A DNA stretch of 64,000 nucleotides. Origin: Notoacmeibacter marinus (GTDB taxonomy: Bacteria; Pseudomonadota; Alphaproteobacteria; Rhizobiales; Rhizobiaceae). Shown piece after piece: positions 16,939 to 27,309 of the stretch. The notes beneath the pieces are model-generated. The model saw only the letters and a list, made by a program, of their open reading frames with translations. It made no database searches and had not been told where the DNA came from. A program made the position numbers and the translations under genes. Every line of letters begins with the position of its first letter. The stretch's first letter is position 1. Where the stretch lies: contig NZ_NBYO01000001.1 in NCBI RefSeq assembly GCF_002238045.1, forward strand, positions 1,364,001-1,428,000. Direction: 5' to 3'.

Positions 16939-18756
16939 ATGGCGCCGCCGCTACTGACGCTCGACGGCATTTTCCTTACCTTTGGCGGCGCACCCTTGTT
17001 CGAGGGCGCGTCGCTTTCGATCGCGCCTGGCGAGAAGATCGCGCTGATCGGACGGAACGGATCCGGCAAATCGACGCTGCTGAAGATCGCGGCCGGCCAG
17101 ACCGAGCCGATGGATGGCGAGATCTTCCGCCAGCCGGGCGCGACGCTGCGCTATCTGCCGCAGATGCCGGATTTCGAGGGATTCGAGACGGTCGAAGCCT
17201 ATGTGGAGGCCGGTCTCGGCCCGGCGGACGATCACTGGCGCGTTCTTTACCTTATCGAGCATCTCGGTCTGTCGGCATCGGCCGACCCTGCCACGCTTTC
17301 CGGCGGGGAGGCCCGGCGCGCGGCGCTCGCCCGGCTGATGGCGCCGGAGCCGGACATCCTGCTGCTCGACGAGCCGACCAACCATCTGGACCTCGCCACG
17401 ATCGAATGGCTGGAGGAGGAACTGGTGCGCAGCCGCTCGGCCCTTGTCACGATCAGCCACGACCGGCGGTTTCTGGAAAATGTGACGGACAGGGTGGTCT
17501 GGCTCGACCGGAGCCGGACCCGCCGGCTGGACGAGGGGTTTGCCAAATTCGAGGATTGGCGCGACAAGCTGATGGAGGAGGAAGAAGCAGCCCATCACAA
17601 GCTCGGTCGCAAGATCGAGCGGGAGCAGCACTGGATCGTCCATGGCGTGTCGGGCCGGCGCAAGCGCAATATGCGACGGGTCGACGAGCTTGCCGAACTG
17701 CGCCGGCAGTTTCGCGAACGGCGCGGCCCGCAGGGCAATGCGACGATGGCGGCCAGCGAGGCCGAGGCGAGCGGCAAACTGGTGATCGAAGCGAAGGGTC
17801 TTGCCAAGAGCTATGATGGGCGGCCTATCGTCCGCGATTTTTCCATCCGCATTCAGCGCGGCGACCGGATCGGTCTCGTCGGGCCGAACGGCGTCGGCAA
17901 GACAACGCTTCTGAAACTGCTGCTCGGCGATCTTTCCAGCGATGAGGGGTCGCTGCGGCATGGCACCAATCTGGAAGTGGCGATGCTCGACCAGCGCCGC
18001 GCGGCGCTCGATCCCGATATGGGTTTGGCCGACTGGCTGACGGGCGGGCGGGGCGACCAACTCGTCATCGACGATCAGCCACGCCACGTCATCTCCTATA
18101 TGAAGGACTTCCTGTTCTCGCCGGAACAGGCGCGCACGCCCATCCGCGAATTGTCGGGCGGTGAGAAGGCCCGCCTGCTTCTGGCGCGGACGCTGGCGCA
18201 GCCGGCCAATCTGCTGGTGCTGGACGAGCCGACCAATGATCTCGACATGGAAACGCTCGATCTGCTGCAGGAGCTGGTGGCCAATTTCAAAGGCACAGTC
18301 ATTCTCGTCAGCCATGACCGCGATTTCCTTGATCGCACGGTGACGAGCACGCTCGTGCCGGAAGGCGACGGGCGCTGGACCAACTATGCCGGCGGCTATT
18401 CCGACATGCTGGCGCAACGCGGCAGCCGGCCCTTCAAACCCATCGGCGAGGCAGCCGAGAGCAAGCCGAAGGCTGCGTCTGCCACAGCTCCCTCGAAACC
18501 CGAAGCGAAAAAGAAAAGCGCCAAACTGTCCTACAAGCAGCAGTTCCGGCTGGAGAAGCTGCCGGGCGAAATGGAAGCGCTGGCTGCCGAGATCGAAAAG
18601 GGCGAAGTGAAGCTGGCCGCGCCGGATTTCTTCGGCCGCGACCCGCAAGGCTTCAACGCGCTGGCGAAAAAGTTGGAAGCGACGAAAGCCGAGCTGGCGA
18701 GCGCCGAAGAGGAATGGCTGGAACTGGAAATGCTGAAGGAGGAGATGGAGGGTTAG
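16939..18756 (+). CDS. uup: ABC-F ATPase, Uup type
   Basis: A 605-residue soluble protein with two ABC ATPase domains. The first has GRNGSGKST (38-46), LSGGEARRAALARL and LLLDEPTNHLD. The second has GPNGVGKTT, LSGGEKARLLLART and LVLDEPTNDLD. The inter-domain linker has the basic RRKRNMRRVDELAELRRQF segment. The C-terminal 75 residues are a Lys/Glu-rich coiled coil typical of Uup. ABC-F proteins act on ribosomes; Uup also affects transposon excision and binds branched DNA. There are no membrane segments, so it is not a transporter. Its stop abuts the converging zapA stop. Confidence 0.9.
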   Translation: MAPPLLTLDGIFLTFGGAPLFEGASLSIAPGEKIALIGRNGSGKSTLLKIAAGQTEPMDGEIFRQPGATLRYLPQMPDFEGFETVEAYVEAGLGPADDHWRVLYLIEHLGLSASADPATLSGGEARRAALARLMAPEPDILLLDEPTNHLDLATIEWLEEELVRSRSALVTISHDRRFLENVTDRVVWLDRSRTRRLDEGFAKFEDWRDKLMEEEEAAHHKLGRKIEREQHWIVHGVSGRRKRNMRRVDELAELRRQFRERRGPQGNATMAASEAEASGKLVIEAKGLAKSYDGRPIVRDFSIRIQRGDRIGLVGPNGVGKTTLLKLLLGDLSSDEGSLRHGTNLEVAMLDQRRAALDPDMGLADWLTGGRGDQLVIDDQPRHVISYMKDFLFSPEQARTPIRELSGGEKARLLLARTLAQPANLLVLDEPTNDLDMETLDLLQELVANFKGTVILVSHDRDFLDRTVTSTLVPEGDGRWTNYAGGYSDMLAQRGSRPFKPIGEAAESKPKAASATAPSKPEAKKKSAKLSYKQQFRLEKLPGEMEALAAEIEKGEVKLAAPDFFGRDPQGFNALAKKLEATKAELASAEEEWLELEMLKEEMEG

Positions 18757-19113
18757 TCAGCCATCCAGCTTCTTGGCGATGGTCTGCACCCGCTCGGCAA
18801 GGCGGGTGATGTCGCCGGCAATGGCGCCACCGGCGTCGCGCGCCTTCTTCTCGGCGCTGTCGCGCTCGCTTCTCAGCGTCTCGATCTCTTTCTCCAGCTT
18901 GTCCAACCGCGCCTTCGTGTCGGACAATTCGTCCATCACCATGATACCGGCCATGACGGAGAGGCGATGATCGCCGATCTCGCCGAAACTGCCTTTCAGA
19001 TGACGGATATAGCCATCCAGCTGTTCGGCGAGCCCCAGAAGGTGCTCTTCCTGACCTTCATCGCAGGCCATGCGATAGGTCTTCTCATCGATGGTAACGG
19101 AGACTTGCGCCAT
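18757..19113 (-). CDS. zapA: Cell division protein ZapA
   Basis: A 118-residue protein with the ZapA fold: VTIDEKTYRMACDEGQEEHLLGLAEQLD (5-32) and LSVMAGIMVMDEL (51-63), then a long coiled coil to the C-terminus. ZapA bundles FtsZ filaments at midcell. It forms a small operon with the upstream DUF4164 gene. In many proteobacteria zapA is followed by 6S RNA and the 5-FTHF cyclo-ligase gene; here those lie 29 kb away. Confidence 0.92.
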   Translation of the reverse strand: MAQVSVTIDEKTYRMACDEGQEEHLLGLAEQLDGYIRHLKGSFGEIGDHRLSVMAGIMVMDELSDTKARLDKLEKEIETLRSERDSAEKKARDAGGAIAGDITRLAERVQTIAKKLDG

Positions 19114-19135
19114 TCAGCCGGGTCCTGCCCTTAAT

Positions 19136-19408
19136 CTAGCGATCCACGACCGCGCGGATGGTTTCCATGGCCGAAACGAGGCGGCCGGAGACTTCGCGAT
19201 TGGCGTCCGCCAGCCTTTCGGCGCGGCCCTCGCTCTCATCCAGAAGGTCGGCGAGGCGGGCGCGGTCGGTGTTCATCCGCTGCACTTCTTCCTGCGCGCC
19301 CGCGAAATCCTGCTCGCGCTCCAGCCGGGCATCGACGGCGTTCTCCAGCGTTCCAATCGCCTCGGCGAGCTTTTTGATCGCCTGTCGAAAATTGCTCTCC
19401 TGCGTCAT
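19136..19408 (-). CDS. DUF4164 small coiled-coil protein
   Basis: A 90-residue, almost entirely alpha-helical, charged protein with heptad patterning (AIKKLAEAIGTLENAVDARL, then LADLLDESEGRAERLADANREV). It matches the DUF4164 family found beside zapA in rhizobia. Function is not known; the neighbourhood suggests a link to division or the ZapA coiled coil. The ATG at 19408 is preferred to one 7 codons upstream. It is 22 bp ahead of zapA in the same direction. Confidence 0.8.
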   Translation of the reverse strand: MTQESNFRQAIKKLAEAIGTLENAVDARLEREQDFAGAQEEVQRMNTDRARLADLLDESEGRAERLADANREVSGRLVSAMETIRAVVDR

Positions 19409-19689
19409 TGTCCCCCACCGAAAGATCACGGCTGCCTGCGAATCAACGCGGCTTTTCCGTCGATTAGAAAGCGCAGCTTATGGGCCGCTTTAAGGAAGGG
19501 TCAACGCGCCGGGTGCGCCATCCACCTCATTTCGGGCGCGGTTCGATTGACTCATTTCACGGCCCTGCTATGTCTCGCCGGCATTTTCAACCGGATCGGG
19601 CGACCAGCGCGAGCGCGCTTCCCTTGAGAATCCATGACGGCCCCACCAGACGGGCGCCCGGGCCCAACACCATCAATCAGCGAGCGATC

Positions 19690-21690
19690 ATGACCCAATC
19701 GGAGAAACATGAGCGGATGGCCAATGCGATCCGCTTCCTTTCCATGGATGCGGTGGAACAGGCCAATTCCGGTCATCCCGGCCTGCCGATGGGCGCGGCG
19801 GACATTGCGACCGTCCTGTTTTCGCGTTTCCTGAAGCACGATCCGAAGAACCCTGACTGGCCTGACCGCGACCGCTTCGTGCTGTCGGCCGGTCATGGCT
19901 CCATGCTGCTCTATTCGCTCCTTTACCTCACCGGCTACGAGGATATCACGCTCGAGGAAATCAAGAATTTCCGCCAGTTCGGCAGCAAGACGGCGGGCCA
20001 CCCGGAATATGGCCATGCCGCCGGTATCGAAACCACGACCGGCCCGCTCGGCCAGGGCATCACCAATGCGGTCGGCATGGCGCTGGCGGAGCGGCTTCTG
20101 AACGCCCGCTATGGCGACGCGCTGGTCGACCATTACACCTACACCATCGCCGGCGATGGCTGCCTGATGGAAGGCATCAGCCAGGAGGCCATCGCGCTGG
20201 CGGGCCATCTGCGGCTGAACAAGCTGATCGTCTTCTGGGACAATAACGGCATCACCATCGACGGTTCCGTCGATCTGTCCGATTCGACCGATCAACGGGC
20301 GCGGTTCGAAGCGTCGGGCTGGGCGACGCTCGATGTGGATGGCCACGACGCCGAAGCGATTGCAGAGGCCATTGAGAAGGCGCGCGAAAGCGACAAGCCG
20401 ACCATGATCGCCTGCAAGACCGAGATCGGTCGCGGCGCGCCCACCAAGGTCGGCACCAACAAGGTGCATGGCAGCCCGCTTGGCGCCGACGAAATCACGG
20501 CGACGCGCAAGTCGCTGGACTGGGCGCATGAGAGCTTCGACATTCCGAGCGAAATTCTGGACGACTGGCGATTGGCGGGACTGCGCTCCACCAAGGCGCG
20601 GACGGCCTGGGAAGGCCGGCTTCAGGACGCCGATCCGGAGATGAAGGGCGCGTTCGAGCGGGCCATGCGCGGCGATCTGCCGGGCGCGCTGGAAACGGCG
20701 ATCGCCGATTACAAGAAGTCGCTGGCGCACGACAAGCCGAAGGTCGCGACCCGAAAGGCGTCCGAAATGGCGCTCGAAGTCATCAATGGCGCGGTGCCCG
20801 AGACCATTGGCGGATCGGCCGATCTGACCGGCTCGAACAACACCAAGACCAGCCAGACCAAGCCCGTCTCGGCCGACGATTTCTCTGGTCGCTACATCTA
20901 TTACGGCATTCGCGAGCACGGCATGGCCGCCGCGATGAACGGCATCGCCCTGCATGGCGGCCTCATCCCCTATGGTGCGACCTTCCTCGTCTTCACCGAC
21001 TACTGCCGCCCGGCCATGCGCCTGTCCTCTCTGATGGGGCTGCGCGTCATCTATGTGATGACCCACGATTCCATCGGTCTTGGCGAAGATGGGCCGACGC
21101 ACCAGCCGGTCGAGCATCTGGCGGCGCTGCGCGCCATTCCGAACCACTACATCTTCCGCCCGGCAGACGCCTGCGAGACGATGGAATGCTGGCAGCTGGC
21201 GCTGGAGAGCCGCAAGACGCCCTCGACGCTCGCCCTGACGCGTCAGGGTCTCGCCACGGTGCGCCACGAGTTCGAAGAAGAGAATATGTGCCGCTATGGC
21301 GCCTATGAGCTGGAAACGGCGTCCGCCGAACCCAAGGTGACGATCTTCGCCACCGGTTCGGAGGTCGGCCTGGCGCTGGAAGCCCGGACGGCGCTGGAAG
21401 CCAAGGGCCATCCGACGCGCGTCGTCTCGGTGCCCTGTTTCGAACTGTTCGAGCAGCAGAGCGAAGCCTACAAGGCGGCCATTCGCGGCGATTCGAAGGT
21501 GCGCATCGGCGTCGAAGCGGCCATTCGCCAGGGCTGGGACCTGTTCCTGGACCGCGACGATCCCTTCATCGGCATGAACAGCTTCGGCGCATCGGCGCCG
21601 GCGGACGAGCTGTTCCGGCATTTCGGCATCACCACCGAGGCCATCGTGGCCGCGGCCGAAAAGCGGCTCGCCGCGCTCGAACGGGGCTAG
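19690..21690 (+). CDS. tkt: Transketolase
   Basis: A 666-residue TPP enzyme that moves two-carbon ketol units in the pentose phosphate pathway. Visible are [12 protein letters not shown] (about 30-41), the TPP/metal motif [13 protein letters not shown], and the pyrimidine-domain [14 protein letters not shown] and [15 protein letters not shown]. Length matches the family. The ATG at 19690 is chosen because the frame upstream lacks family sequence. It starts a carbon-metabolism run with gap and pgk, the order common in rhizobia. Confidence 0.96.
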   Translation: MTQSEKHERMANAIRFLSMDAVEQANSGHPGLPMGAADIATVLFSRFLKHDPKNPDWPDRDRFVLSAGHGSMLLYSLLYLTGYEDITLEEIKNFRQFGSKTAGHPEYGHAAGIETTTGPLGQGITNAVGMALAERLLNARYGDALVDHYTYTIAGDGCLMEGISQEAIALAGHLRLNKLIVFWDNNGITIDGSVDLSDSTDQRARFEASGWATLDVDGHDAEAIAEAIEKARESDKPTMIACKTEIGRGAPTKVGTNKVHGSPLGADEITATRKSLDWAHESFDIPSEILDDWRLAGLRSTKARTAWEGRLQDADPEMKGAFERAMRGDLPGALETAIADYKKSLAHDKPKVATRKASEMALEVINGAVPETIGGSADLTGSNNTKTSQTKPVSADDFSGRYIYYGIREHGMAAAMNGIALHGGLIPYGATFLVFTDYCRPAMRLSSLMGLRVIYVMTHDSIGLGEDGPTHQPVEHLAALRAIPNHYIFRPADACETMECWQLALESRKTPSTLALTRQGLATVRHEFEEENMCRYGAYELETASAEPKVTIFATGSEVGLALEARTALEAKGHPTRVVSVPCFELFEQQSEAYKAAIRGDSKVRIGVEAAIRQGWDLFLDRDDPFIGMNSFGASAPADELFRHFGITTEAIVAAAEKRLAALERG

Positions 21691-21853
21691 CCGCCGCCTG
21701 CCGGCGGCCGCATGCACCGCAATTTGTCTCGGCGATAATGCGCGGGGTGGATTCTTCCGCGCGGCAGGATTATGAGCGGGGCGAACCGAATTCAGGGGCG
21801 CGCGCTGCGGAAAGCGGCGGCCGGCGGCCCGCTTCCCGCAGGAGAAATCGCTC

Positions 21854-22864
21854 ATGACGCTTCGTATCGCCATCAATGGCTTTGGCCGCATCGGCCGCAA
21901 TGTGGTTCGCGCCATTTATGAGAGCGGCCGCACCGATGTGGATGTGGTGGCCATCAACGATCTGGGCCCGGTCGAGACCAATGCGCATCTGATGCGGTTC
22001 GACAGCGTGCACGGCGCGTTTCCGAAATCCGTCGAGGTCGATGGCGACACGATCAGAATCGAGGGCGGCGACAGCTTCAAGGTGCTGTCGGAGCGCGATC
22101 CGAAGGCGCTGCCCTGGGGCGATCTGGACATCGATGTGGTGATGGAATGCACCGGCATCTTCACCGCCCGGGACAAGGCGGCAATGCATCTGGAAGCTGG
22201 CGCCAAGCGCGTTCTGGTCTCCGCGCCCGCATCCGGCGCCGACAAGACCGTCGTTTATGGTGTCAATCACGACGTGCTGACCAAGGACGACCTCGTCGTC
22301 TCCAACGCCTCCTGCACGACCAACTGCCTGTCGCCCGTCGCCAAGGTGCTGCACGATCTGATCGGCATCGAAAAGGGCATGATGACGACGATCCACTCCT
22401 ATACGGGCGACCAGCCGACGCTGGACACCATGCACAAGGATCTCTACCGCGCCCGCGCCGCCGCGATGAGCATGATCCCGACCTCGACCGGTGCGGCCAA
22501 GGCGGTCGGCCTCGTCCTGCCGGAATTGAACGGCAAGCTGGACGGTTTCGCCATGCGCGTGCCGACGCCGAACGTCTCGGTGGTCGATCTGAAGTTCATC
22601 GCCAAGCGCGACACGTCGGTCGAAGAGATCAACCAGGCGATCCGTAGCGCGGCGGATGGCGGTCTGAAGGGCGTCCTGTCCTACACGGACGCGCCGAACG
22701 TCTCCATCGACTTCAACCACAACCCGAACTCGTCGATCTTCCATCTCGATCAGACCAAGGTGATGGACGGTACGTTCTGTTCGATCCTGACCTGGTACGA
22801 CAATGAATGGGGCTTCTCCAACCGCATGGCCGACACCGCCGTCGCGATGGGCAAGCTGATCTGA
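21854..22864 (+). CDS. gap: Glyceraldehyde-3-phosphate dehydrogenase, type I
   Basis: A 336-residue enzyme with GFGRIGR (9-15, NAD binding), catalytic Cys154 in [10 protein letters not shown], and His181 in TIHSYTGDQ. It oxidises and phosphorylates glyceraldehyde 3-phosphate in glycolysis and runs in reverse in gluconeogenesis. GGAG precedes the ATG. It lies between tkt and pgk; a glycolipid-binding-domain gene begins 4 bp after its stop and is probably co-transcribed. Confidence 0.97.
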   Translation: MTLRIAINGFGRIGRNVVRAIYESGRTDVDVVAINDLGPVETNAHLMRFDSVHGAFPKSVEVDGDTIRIEGGDSFKVLSERDPKALPWGDLDIDVVMECTGIFTARDKAAMHLEAGAKRVLVSAPASGADKTVVYGVNHDVLTKDDLVVSNASCTTNCLSPVAKVLHDLIGIEKGMMTTIHSYTGDQPTLDTMHKDLYRARAAAMSMIPTSTGAAKAVGLVLPELNGKLDGFAMRVPTPNVSVVDLKFIAKRDTSVEEINQAIRSAADGGLKGVLSYTDAPNVSIDFNHNPNSSIFHLDQTKVMDGTFCSILTWYDNEWGFSNRMADTAVAMGKLI

Positions 22865-22868
22865 CAGT

Positions 22869-23432
22869 ATGGGTTTCGAGAGCTGTTTCGGCATAGATAT
22901 ACGTTGGGCAGCTCTCGATCCCGCTGGTCTCGAACATTGCCGGATCGAAGCCGTTTCGGATGGGGTGACGATTCGGTCCGTTCTCGTCGGCGGTCGTGGC
23001 GGCCGCGACTATGGCATCAGCTACACGATACGATGCGACGAGACATGGGCGGTTCAGTCCTTTTCCGTCGAGGATGTCGGCGGCATTCGTCTGTCGATGC
23101 GCCGGCAGGACGATGGCTGGGTCGGCGCGGACGAGGCCCACGACACCCGCTTTGACGGCGCTTCACTGATCGATCTCGCTGGAACGCCGTTCACAAACAC
23201 GCTCGCGATCCGGGCTCTTCCCGATCAGCACGAGAGCACGAGTGCAGCGTTTCGCGTCGTCTATGTTCCGTTCGATGATCTGGCCCCGATCCTCGACCAA
23301 CAGCGTTACACGGTGGTCGAACCCTATCGCAGCTATCATTACGCGGCCGTCGATCGCTCTTTCGAAGTGATGCTGCCAGTTGATCGCAGCGCAATCGTCA
23401 AAGACTATCCAGGAATGTTTCGACGCCTATGA
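22869..23432 (+). CDS. Putative glycolipid-binding domain protein
   Basis: A 187-residue protein similar in pattern to the Glycolipid_bind family: IRWAALDPAGLEHCRI near the start, ISYTIRCDETWAVQSFSV in the middle, then DLAGTPFTNTLAIRAL and VVYVPFDDL, ending VDRSAIVKDYPGMFRRL. No signal peptide, so cytoplasmic. The family name derives from structure; no biochemical role is established that I know. It is tightly packed between gap (4 bp) and lysE (4-bp overlap), so it is translated with both. Confidence 0.75.
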   Translation: MGFESCFGIDIRWAALDPAGLEHCRIEAVSDGVTIRSVLVGGRGGRDYGISYTIRCDETWAVQSFSVEDVGGIRLSMRRQDDGWVGADEAHDTRFDGASLIDLAGTPFTNTLAIRALPDQHESTSAAFRVVYVPFDDLAPILDQQRYTVVEPYRSYHYAAVDRSFEVMLPVDRSAIVKDYPGMFRRL

Positions 23433-24058
23433 CCGGTATCGCCACCGTCTTCGTGCTGACCCTGTTTGCGGCGATGCTGCCAGGGCCGGATTTCGCGGTC
23501 GTCTCGCGCAACGCGCTGGTAAGCGGGCGGCGCGCAGGCGTGCTGACGGCGGTTGGGATCGCGGCGGGCCTGCTGGTTCACGCCGGCTACGCCATTGCCG
23601 GTATCGGCGTTGCGGTGAGCCAGTCGATCCTGCTTTTCAATATCCTCAAATGGGTCGGCGCGGCCTATCTGATCTTTCTGGGCCTTTCGATGATCCACAG
23701 CGCATCGGCGGGGCAGGGCACGTTGGTCGACGAGGGCGCCGACCTGGCGCCAATGGGCCCGTGGCAGGCCCTGCGCTGGGGCTTCTTTACCAATGCTACC
23801 AATGTGAAGGCGACCTTCTTCACGCTTTCCATCTTCACCCAGGTCGCGACACCCGAAACGCCGCTCTCGCTGAAGCTGGCCTTCGGTGCGACGACCTCGA
23901 TCACCTGCTTTCTTTGGTTTTCCGCGGTGGCGCTCTTTCTGTCGCGTCCGTCCGTTCGGCGAGCCTATCTGTCGCTCAAGGTCTGGATGGAGCGCATCTT
24001 CGGCGCGCTGATCGCCGGCTTTGGCGTGACCCTCGCCTTTGCACGCCAGCCGGGCTGA
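23429..24058 (+). CDS. LysE/RhtB-family exporter
   Basis: A 209-residue, six-segment membrane protein. It has the N-terminal LysE motif MLPGPDFAVVSRNALVSGRRAG (about 13-34) and the mid-protein ALRWGFFTNATNVKATFF, matching the usual GFxxNxxNPK motif with Val for Pro. The family exports amino acids such as lysine, homoserine or threonine; the substrate cannot be read from sequence. Its ATG overlaps the preceding stop (ATGA). A second, only distantly similar LysE gene lies at 38178-38804. Confidence 0.85.
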   Translation: MTGIATVFVLTLFAAMLPGPDFAVVSRNALVSGRRAGVLTAVGIAAGLLVHAGYAIAGIGVAVSQSILLFNILKWVGAAYLIFLGLSMIHSASAGQGTLVDEGADLAPMGPWQALRWGFFTNATNVKATFFTLSIFTQVATPETPLSLKLAFGATTSITCFLWFSAVALFLSRPSVRRAYLSLKVWMERIFGALIAGFGVTLAFARQPG

Positions 24059-24162
24059 GCCGACCTTCCATTCGCCTGCACGGAGACCCGACCTAAAATC
24101 TGGACGTCGTCGCTCCGGCCCTTTATGCGAAAGCCGGTGACGAATCCCGAGGTATTGCGAAA

Positions 24163-25353
24163 ATGAGCTTCAAGACGCTGGACGATCTGGCCGAACTGAC
24201 CGGTAAGCGCGCGCTGCTGCGTGTCGATATCAATGTGCCGATGAAGGATGGAAGGGTGACCGACGCCACCCGCATCGAGCGCGTCGCGCCGACGATAGCG
24301 GAACTGTCCGACAGGGGCGCAAAGGTCATTCTGCTTGCCCATTTCGGTCGGCCGAAGGGCAAGACCGTATCGGAGATGAGCTTGAAACCCGTCGCCTCCG
24401 CCGTGGAGGAAGTGCTGGATCACCGGGTGCATTTCGCCACGCTGGATCAGGCGGACGACGCCATCGCCAAGATGGCCAATGGCGATGTACTGCTGCTGGA
24501 GAACACCCGCTTCGAGCCGGGCGAAGAGAAGAACGATCCCGATCTCGCCACCCGCTATGCGGGCCTCGGCGATCTCTATGTCAACGACGCCTTTTCCGCC
24601 GCCCATCGCGCGCATGCGTCGACCGAAGGGCTGGCGCATCAACTGCCGGCCTATGCGGGCCGGACCATGCAGACCGAGCTGGAGGCGCTGCAGAAGGGCC
24701 TCGGCGAGCCGGAACGGCCAGTCGTTGCGATCGTCGGCGGGGCGAAGGTCTCCACCAAGATCGACCTACTCATGAATCTGGTGAAGAAGGTGGATGCGGT
24801 CGTCGTCGGTGGCGGCATGGCCAATACGTTTCTCGCCGCCGACGGCATCGACGTTCAGGCCTCGCTCTGCGAGCACGATCTGGCCGACACCGCCCGCGAG
24901 ATCGAGGCGGAGGCCGAGAAGGCCGGCTGCGCGCTCGTGCTGCCGGTCGATGCGGTGGTCGCCAGTGAGTTCAAAGCCGGCGCCCCGAGCGAGACCGTCT
25001 CGGTTGACGCCGTGCCGGCGGGCCAGATGATCCTCGATGCCGGGCCGCAAAGCGTCGAAAAGATCAAGGAGTGGATCGAACGGGCGAACACGCTGATCTG
25101 GAACGGCCCGCTCGGCGCGTTCGAGATCGAGCCCTTCGATACCGCGACCGTAGCGGCGGCGCGCTATGCCGCCGAACGCACCGAAGTGGGGGAGCTGGTG
25201 TCGGTGGCCGGTGGCGGCGATACCGTTGCCGCGCTCAACCATGCCGGCGTCGCCGATGAATTCACCTATGTCTCCACGGCGGGCGGCGCCTTTCTGAAAT
25301 GGATGGAAGGCAAGACCCTGCCGGGTGTGAAGGCGCTCGACGCCGACGACTGA
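24163..25353 (+). CDS. pgk: Phosphoglycerate kinase
   Basis: A 396-residue glycolytic kinase (1,3-bisphosphoglycerate + ADP to 3-phosphoglycerate + ATP). It has the N-domain signature [15 protein letters not shown] (about 14-28), the [11 protein letters not shown] loop, the GGAKVSTKI segment and the C-domain [11 protein letters not shown] nucleotide motif. Length is normal. It completes the tkt-gap-pgk run. The fructose-bisphosphate aldolase gene often found next in rhizobia is replaced here by two SGNH hydrolase genes. Confidence 0.97.
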   Translation: MSFKTLDDLAELTGKRALLRVDINVPMKDGRVTDATRIERVAPTIAELSDRGAKVILLAHFGRPKGKTVSEMSLKPVASAVEEVLDHRVHFATLDQADDAIAKMANGDVLLLENTRFEPGEEKNDPDLATRYAGLGDLYVNDAFSAAHRAHASTEGLAHQLPAYAGRTMQTELEALQKGLGEPERPVVAIVGGAKVSTKIDLLMNLVKKVDAVVVGGGMANTFLAADGIDVQASLCEHDLADTAREIEAEAEKAGCALVLPVDAVVASEFKAGAPSETVSVDAVPAGQMILDAGPQSVEKIKEWIERANTLIWNGPLGAFEIEPFDTATVAAARYAAERTEVGELVSVAGGGDTVAALNHAGVADEFTYVSTAGGAFLKWMEGKTLPGVKALDADD

Positions 25354-25362
25354 GAGGACGAC

Positions 25363-26190
25363 GTGCTCAAGCGACCGGAACCGCTCACCGGAGCCGTCAG
25401 CGAAGACGGGATCGAACCAACGGACGCCATCGGACCCGGCCGCTATGGCCGGCTCGCCGGTCCCCTCTCGCTCCTCGGTCTGCCGATCTATGTCTGGCAG
25501 GGGATCGGCATGCGCCGCCGCAGCCTGCGCCTGTCGCCGCCGCCCGGTCCGGTCGAGGGCCGGTTCGAGGGGCAGGAGCCGGAAATTCGGTTGCTGGTGA
25601 TCGGCGACAGTTCGGTACAGGGGGTGGGCGCGAACCGGCAGGAGGAAGGCCTGGCCTTCCAGATCGGCCGGTCGCTGGCGCAAAGGTCGGGCCGGGCCGT
25701 CCGCTGGCGGGCCGCCGGCTTCAATTCGGCCACCGTGCCGCAACTGACCCTGCGGGTCCTGCCGCATCTGGAGCCGCGCGACTTCACCCATATCGTCGTC
25801 TCGGCCGGCATCAACGACGCCAAGAACTGGCATGGCGCGCGCCGCTTCAAGCGCGACTTCGGCGAATTGATCTACGCCCTTCGCGCGCGGTTTCCGGGCG
25901 CGCAGCTGTTCTGGAACCCGATCTTCAATCTGCGCCTCGTGCCTGGCCTGCCGCCGCAACTCGCCACCGTGCTCGACATGCGGGCGGAGCTTCTAACGCG
26001 ACGTGCGCGCCAGCTCTGCCGCGAGCGAGGCATGAACGCGCTGCCGGAGCTGCGGGCTGTCGAAGCCAAGGGCTTTTCGCGGGACGGCTTTCACGCCGGT
26101 GCGGCGGGTTATGCGGCGCTCGGGTCGCATCTGGCCGATCACATGCTGGCCGGCGATGAGACCATAAGTGATCGAACCGCCGAAATTTGA
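25363..26190 (+). CDS. SGNH-fold esterase/lipase, paralogue 1
   Basis: A 275-residue hydrolase. Block I is VIGDSSVQGVG (catalytic Ser), the Gly and Asn blocks are in VSAGINDAKNW, and block V is SRDGFHAGAAGY (Asp/His). It has a Pro-rich segment before the core and no clear signal peptide, though a hydrophobic stretch occurs near 28-40. It begins 9 bp after pgk, so it is likely in the same transcript. It is clearly homologous to the next gene along its length (same blocks and spacing), indicating tandem duplication. Substrate unknown; GDSL/SGNH enzymes deacylate lipids, carbohydrates or peptidoglycan. Confidence 0.82.
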   Translation: MLKRPEPLTGAVSEDGIEPTDAIGPGRYGRLAGPLSLLGLPIYVWQGIGMRRRSLRLSPPPGPVEGRFEGQEPEIRLLVIGDSSVQGVGANRQEEGLAFQIGRSLAQRSGRAVRWRAAGFNSATVPQLTLRVLPHLEPRDFTHIVVSAGINDAKNWHGARRFKRDFGELIYALRARFPGAQLFWNPIFNLRLVPGLPPQLATVLDMRAELLTRRARQLCRERGMNALPELRAVEAKGFSRDGFHAGAAGYAALGSHLADHMLAGDETISDRTAEI

Positions 26191-26259
26191 CCGCCCTGTT
26201 TCGCCACGGTTCTATGATCGGCTTTGAAATTTCCGGCAGAAAAGGCAGGACGGCTCCCG

Positions 26260-27141
26260 ATGCGGATGCGACACCATCGACGGAACTATCGGTATCGGAT
26301 CGTCAGCGAGGCGGGACTGTTGCCTTCGCCGGAACCGATCAGCCGGCATTCGCGCCTGGCGTGGCTGCTCTCCGATCTGGCGGTGCCCATCTATCTTCTG
26401 CAGGGTCTTTGGACCCGCATTCGGACGCCACGGCTCGCGCCGCCGCCGGGCCGAACCGGAGGGCGCCTGAATGGCCGCGGTGCCGAAATCTCGCTTCTCG
26501 TGATCGGCGACAGCACCGTGCACGGCGTCGGGACGGACAGGCAGCACGACACGCTCGCACCTTCCATCGCGCGCCGGCTGCAGGACATGACGAGCCGTCC
26601 CGTCCGCTGGCGGGCCAACGGATTCAACGGTTCCGTTATCCGTGAGATCACCGAATGCGTCGTGCCGAATCTGCCGCATGGCGGCTGGTCGCATATCATC
26701 CTGTCGGTGGGTCACAACGACGCCAAGAATTTCCACACGCGGCGCCGCTTCGTCCGCGATCTGACCCGGCTGATCTTCGCCGTAAAGGCGCGGTTCCCCG
26801 ATGCGAAGATCTATTGGGGCTCGCTGCTCGACTTCCGCAAGATGCCCAACCTGCCGGAGCCGCTCGCCACGATCATCGATCTGCGGGCCGATACGCTTTC
26901 GCGGGTCGGCTGGAGCATCTGTCGGGAGCAAGGCGTCACCGTCCTGCCGGCGATCGACCTGGTTCTGCCGGATCACTTCTCGCGCGACGGGTTCCATGCC
27001 GGCCCGGTCGGCTACAATGTGTGGGCGCGCCATATTGCCGAACATATCGCGCGATCGGAGTTCATTCCGGCGGCGGACCACCGAAAGCACGTTGCCGATG
27101 CACCTGCCCTCGCTGTTCGGGAAGAACGCTCGGGCCCTTGA
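26260..27141 (+). CDS. SGNH-fold esterase/lipase, paralogue 2
   Basis: A 293-residue hydrolase with block I VIGDSTVHGVG, then LSVGHNDAKNF (the usual Gly-x-Asn-Asp with His before Asn), and SRDGFHAGPVGY. Its arrangement closely parallels the preceding gene, including the VRWRANGFN segment. The ATG at 26260 has GGACGG 6 bp upstream; a TTG at 26224 is also possible. Compared with paralogue 1 the tail is longer. Both lie in line with pgk. Confidence 0.8.
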   Translation: MRMRHHRRNYRYRIVSEAGLLPSPEPISRHSRLAWLLSDLAVPIYLLQGLWTRIRTPRLAPPPGRTGGRLNGRGAEISLLVIGDSTVHGVGTDRQHDTLAPSIARRLQDMTSRPVRWRANGFNGSVIREITECVVPNLPHGGWSHIILSVGHNDAKNFHTRRRFVRDLTRLIFAVKARFPDAKIYWGSLLDFRKMPNLPEPLATIIDLRADTLSRVGWSICREQGVTVLPAIDLVLPDHFSRDGFHAGPVGYNVWARHIAEHIARSEFIPAADHRKHVADAPALAVREERSGP

Positions 27142-27153
27142 CGAATCGGGCTT

Positions 27154-27309
27154 CTATGGCCGGATCAGCACGGTCAGCATCATCATGCCGAGTGCGACGA
27201 GCGCCAGCTTCCAGAAATCGCGCCGGCGTTTGAGCCCAGGCAGGCCAAGCGGGTAAATGACCTGCACGACCATGATCAGGAGGATGAGAAGGGAGAAGGC
27301 TTTCGACAC
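27154..27309 (-). CDS. Small two-segment membrane protein, 51 residues
   Basis: Read on the minus strand from a GTG at 27309, with AAGG 5 bp upstream. The product is SKAFSLLILLIMVVQVIYPL (first membrane helix), a basic turn LKRRRDFWK, and a second helix ALVALGMMMLTVLIRP. The hydrophobic-basic-hydrophobic layout is unlikely by chance and marks a real coding sequence too short for routine ORF calling. Topology would place the basic turn in the cytoplasm. Function unknown. It converges with the SGNH gene, 12 bp between stops. Confidence 0.7.
   Translation of the reverse strand: MSKAFSLLILLIMVVQVIYPLGLPGLKRRRDFWKLALVALGMMMLTVLIRP

Noticed and set aside
16951-18648. 565-codon open frame on the minus strand
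   Set aside because: Shadow of the ABC-F gene, which has clear motifs on the plus strand.
19552-21915. 787-codon open frame on the minus strand
   Set aside because: Antisense shadow of the transketolase gene; no domains and an implausible composition.
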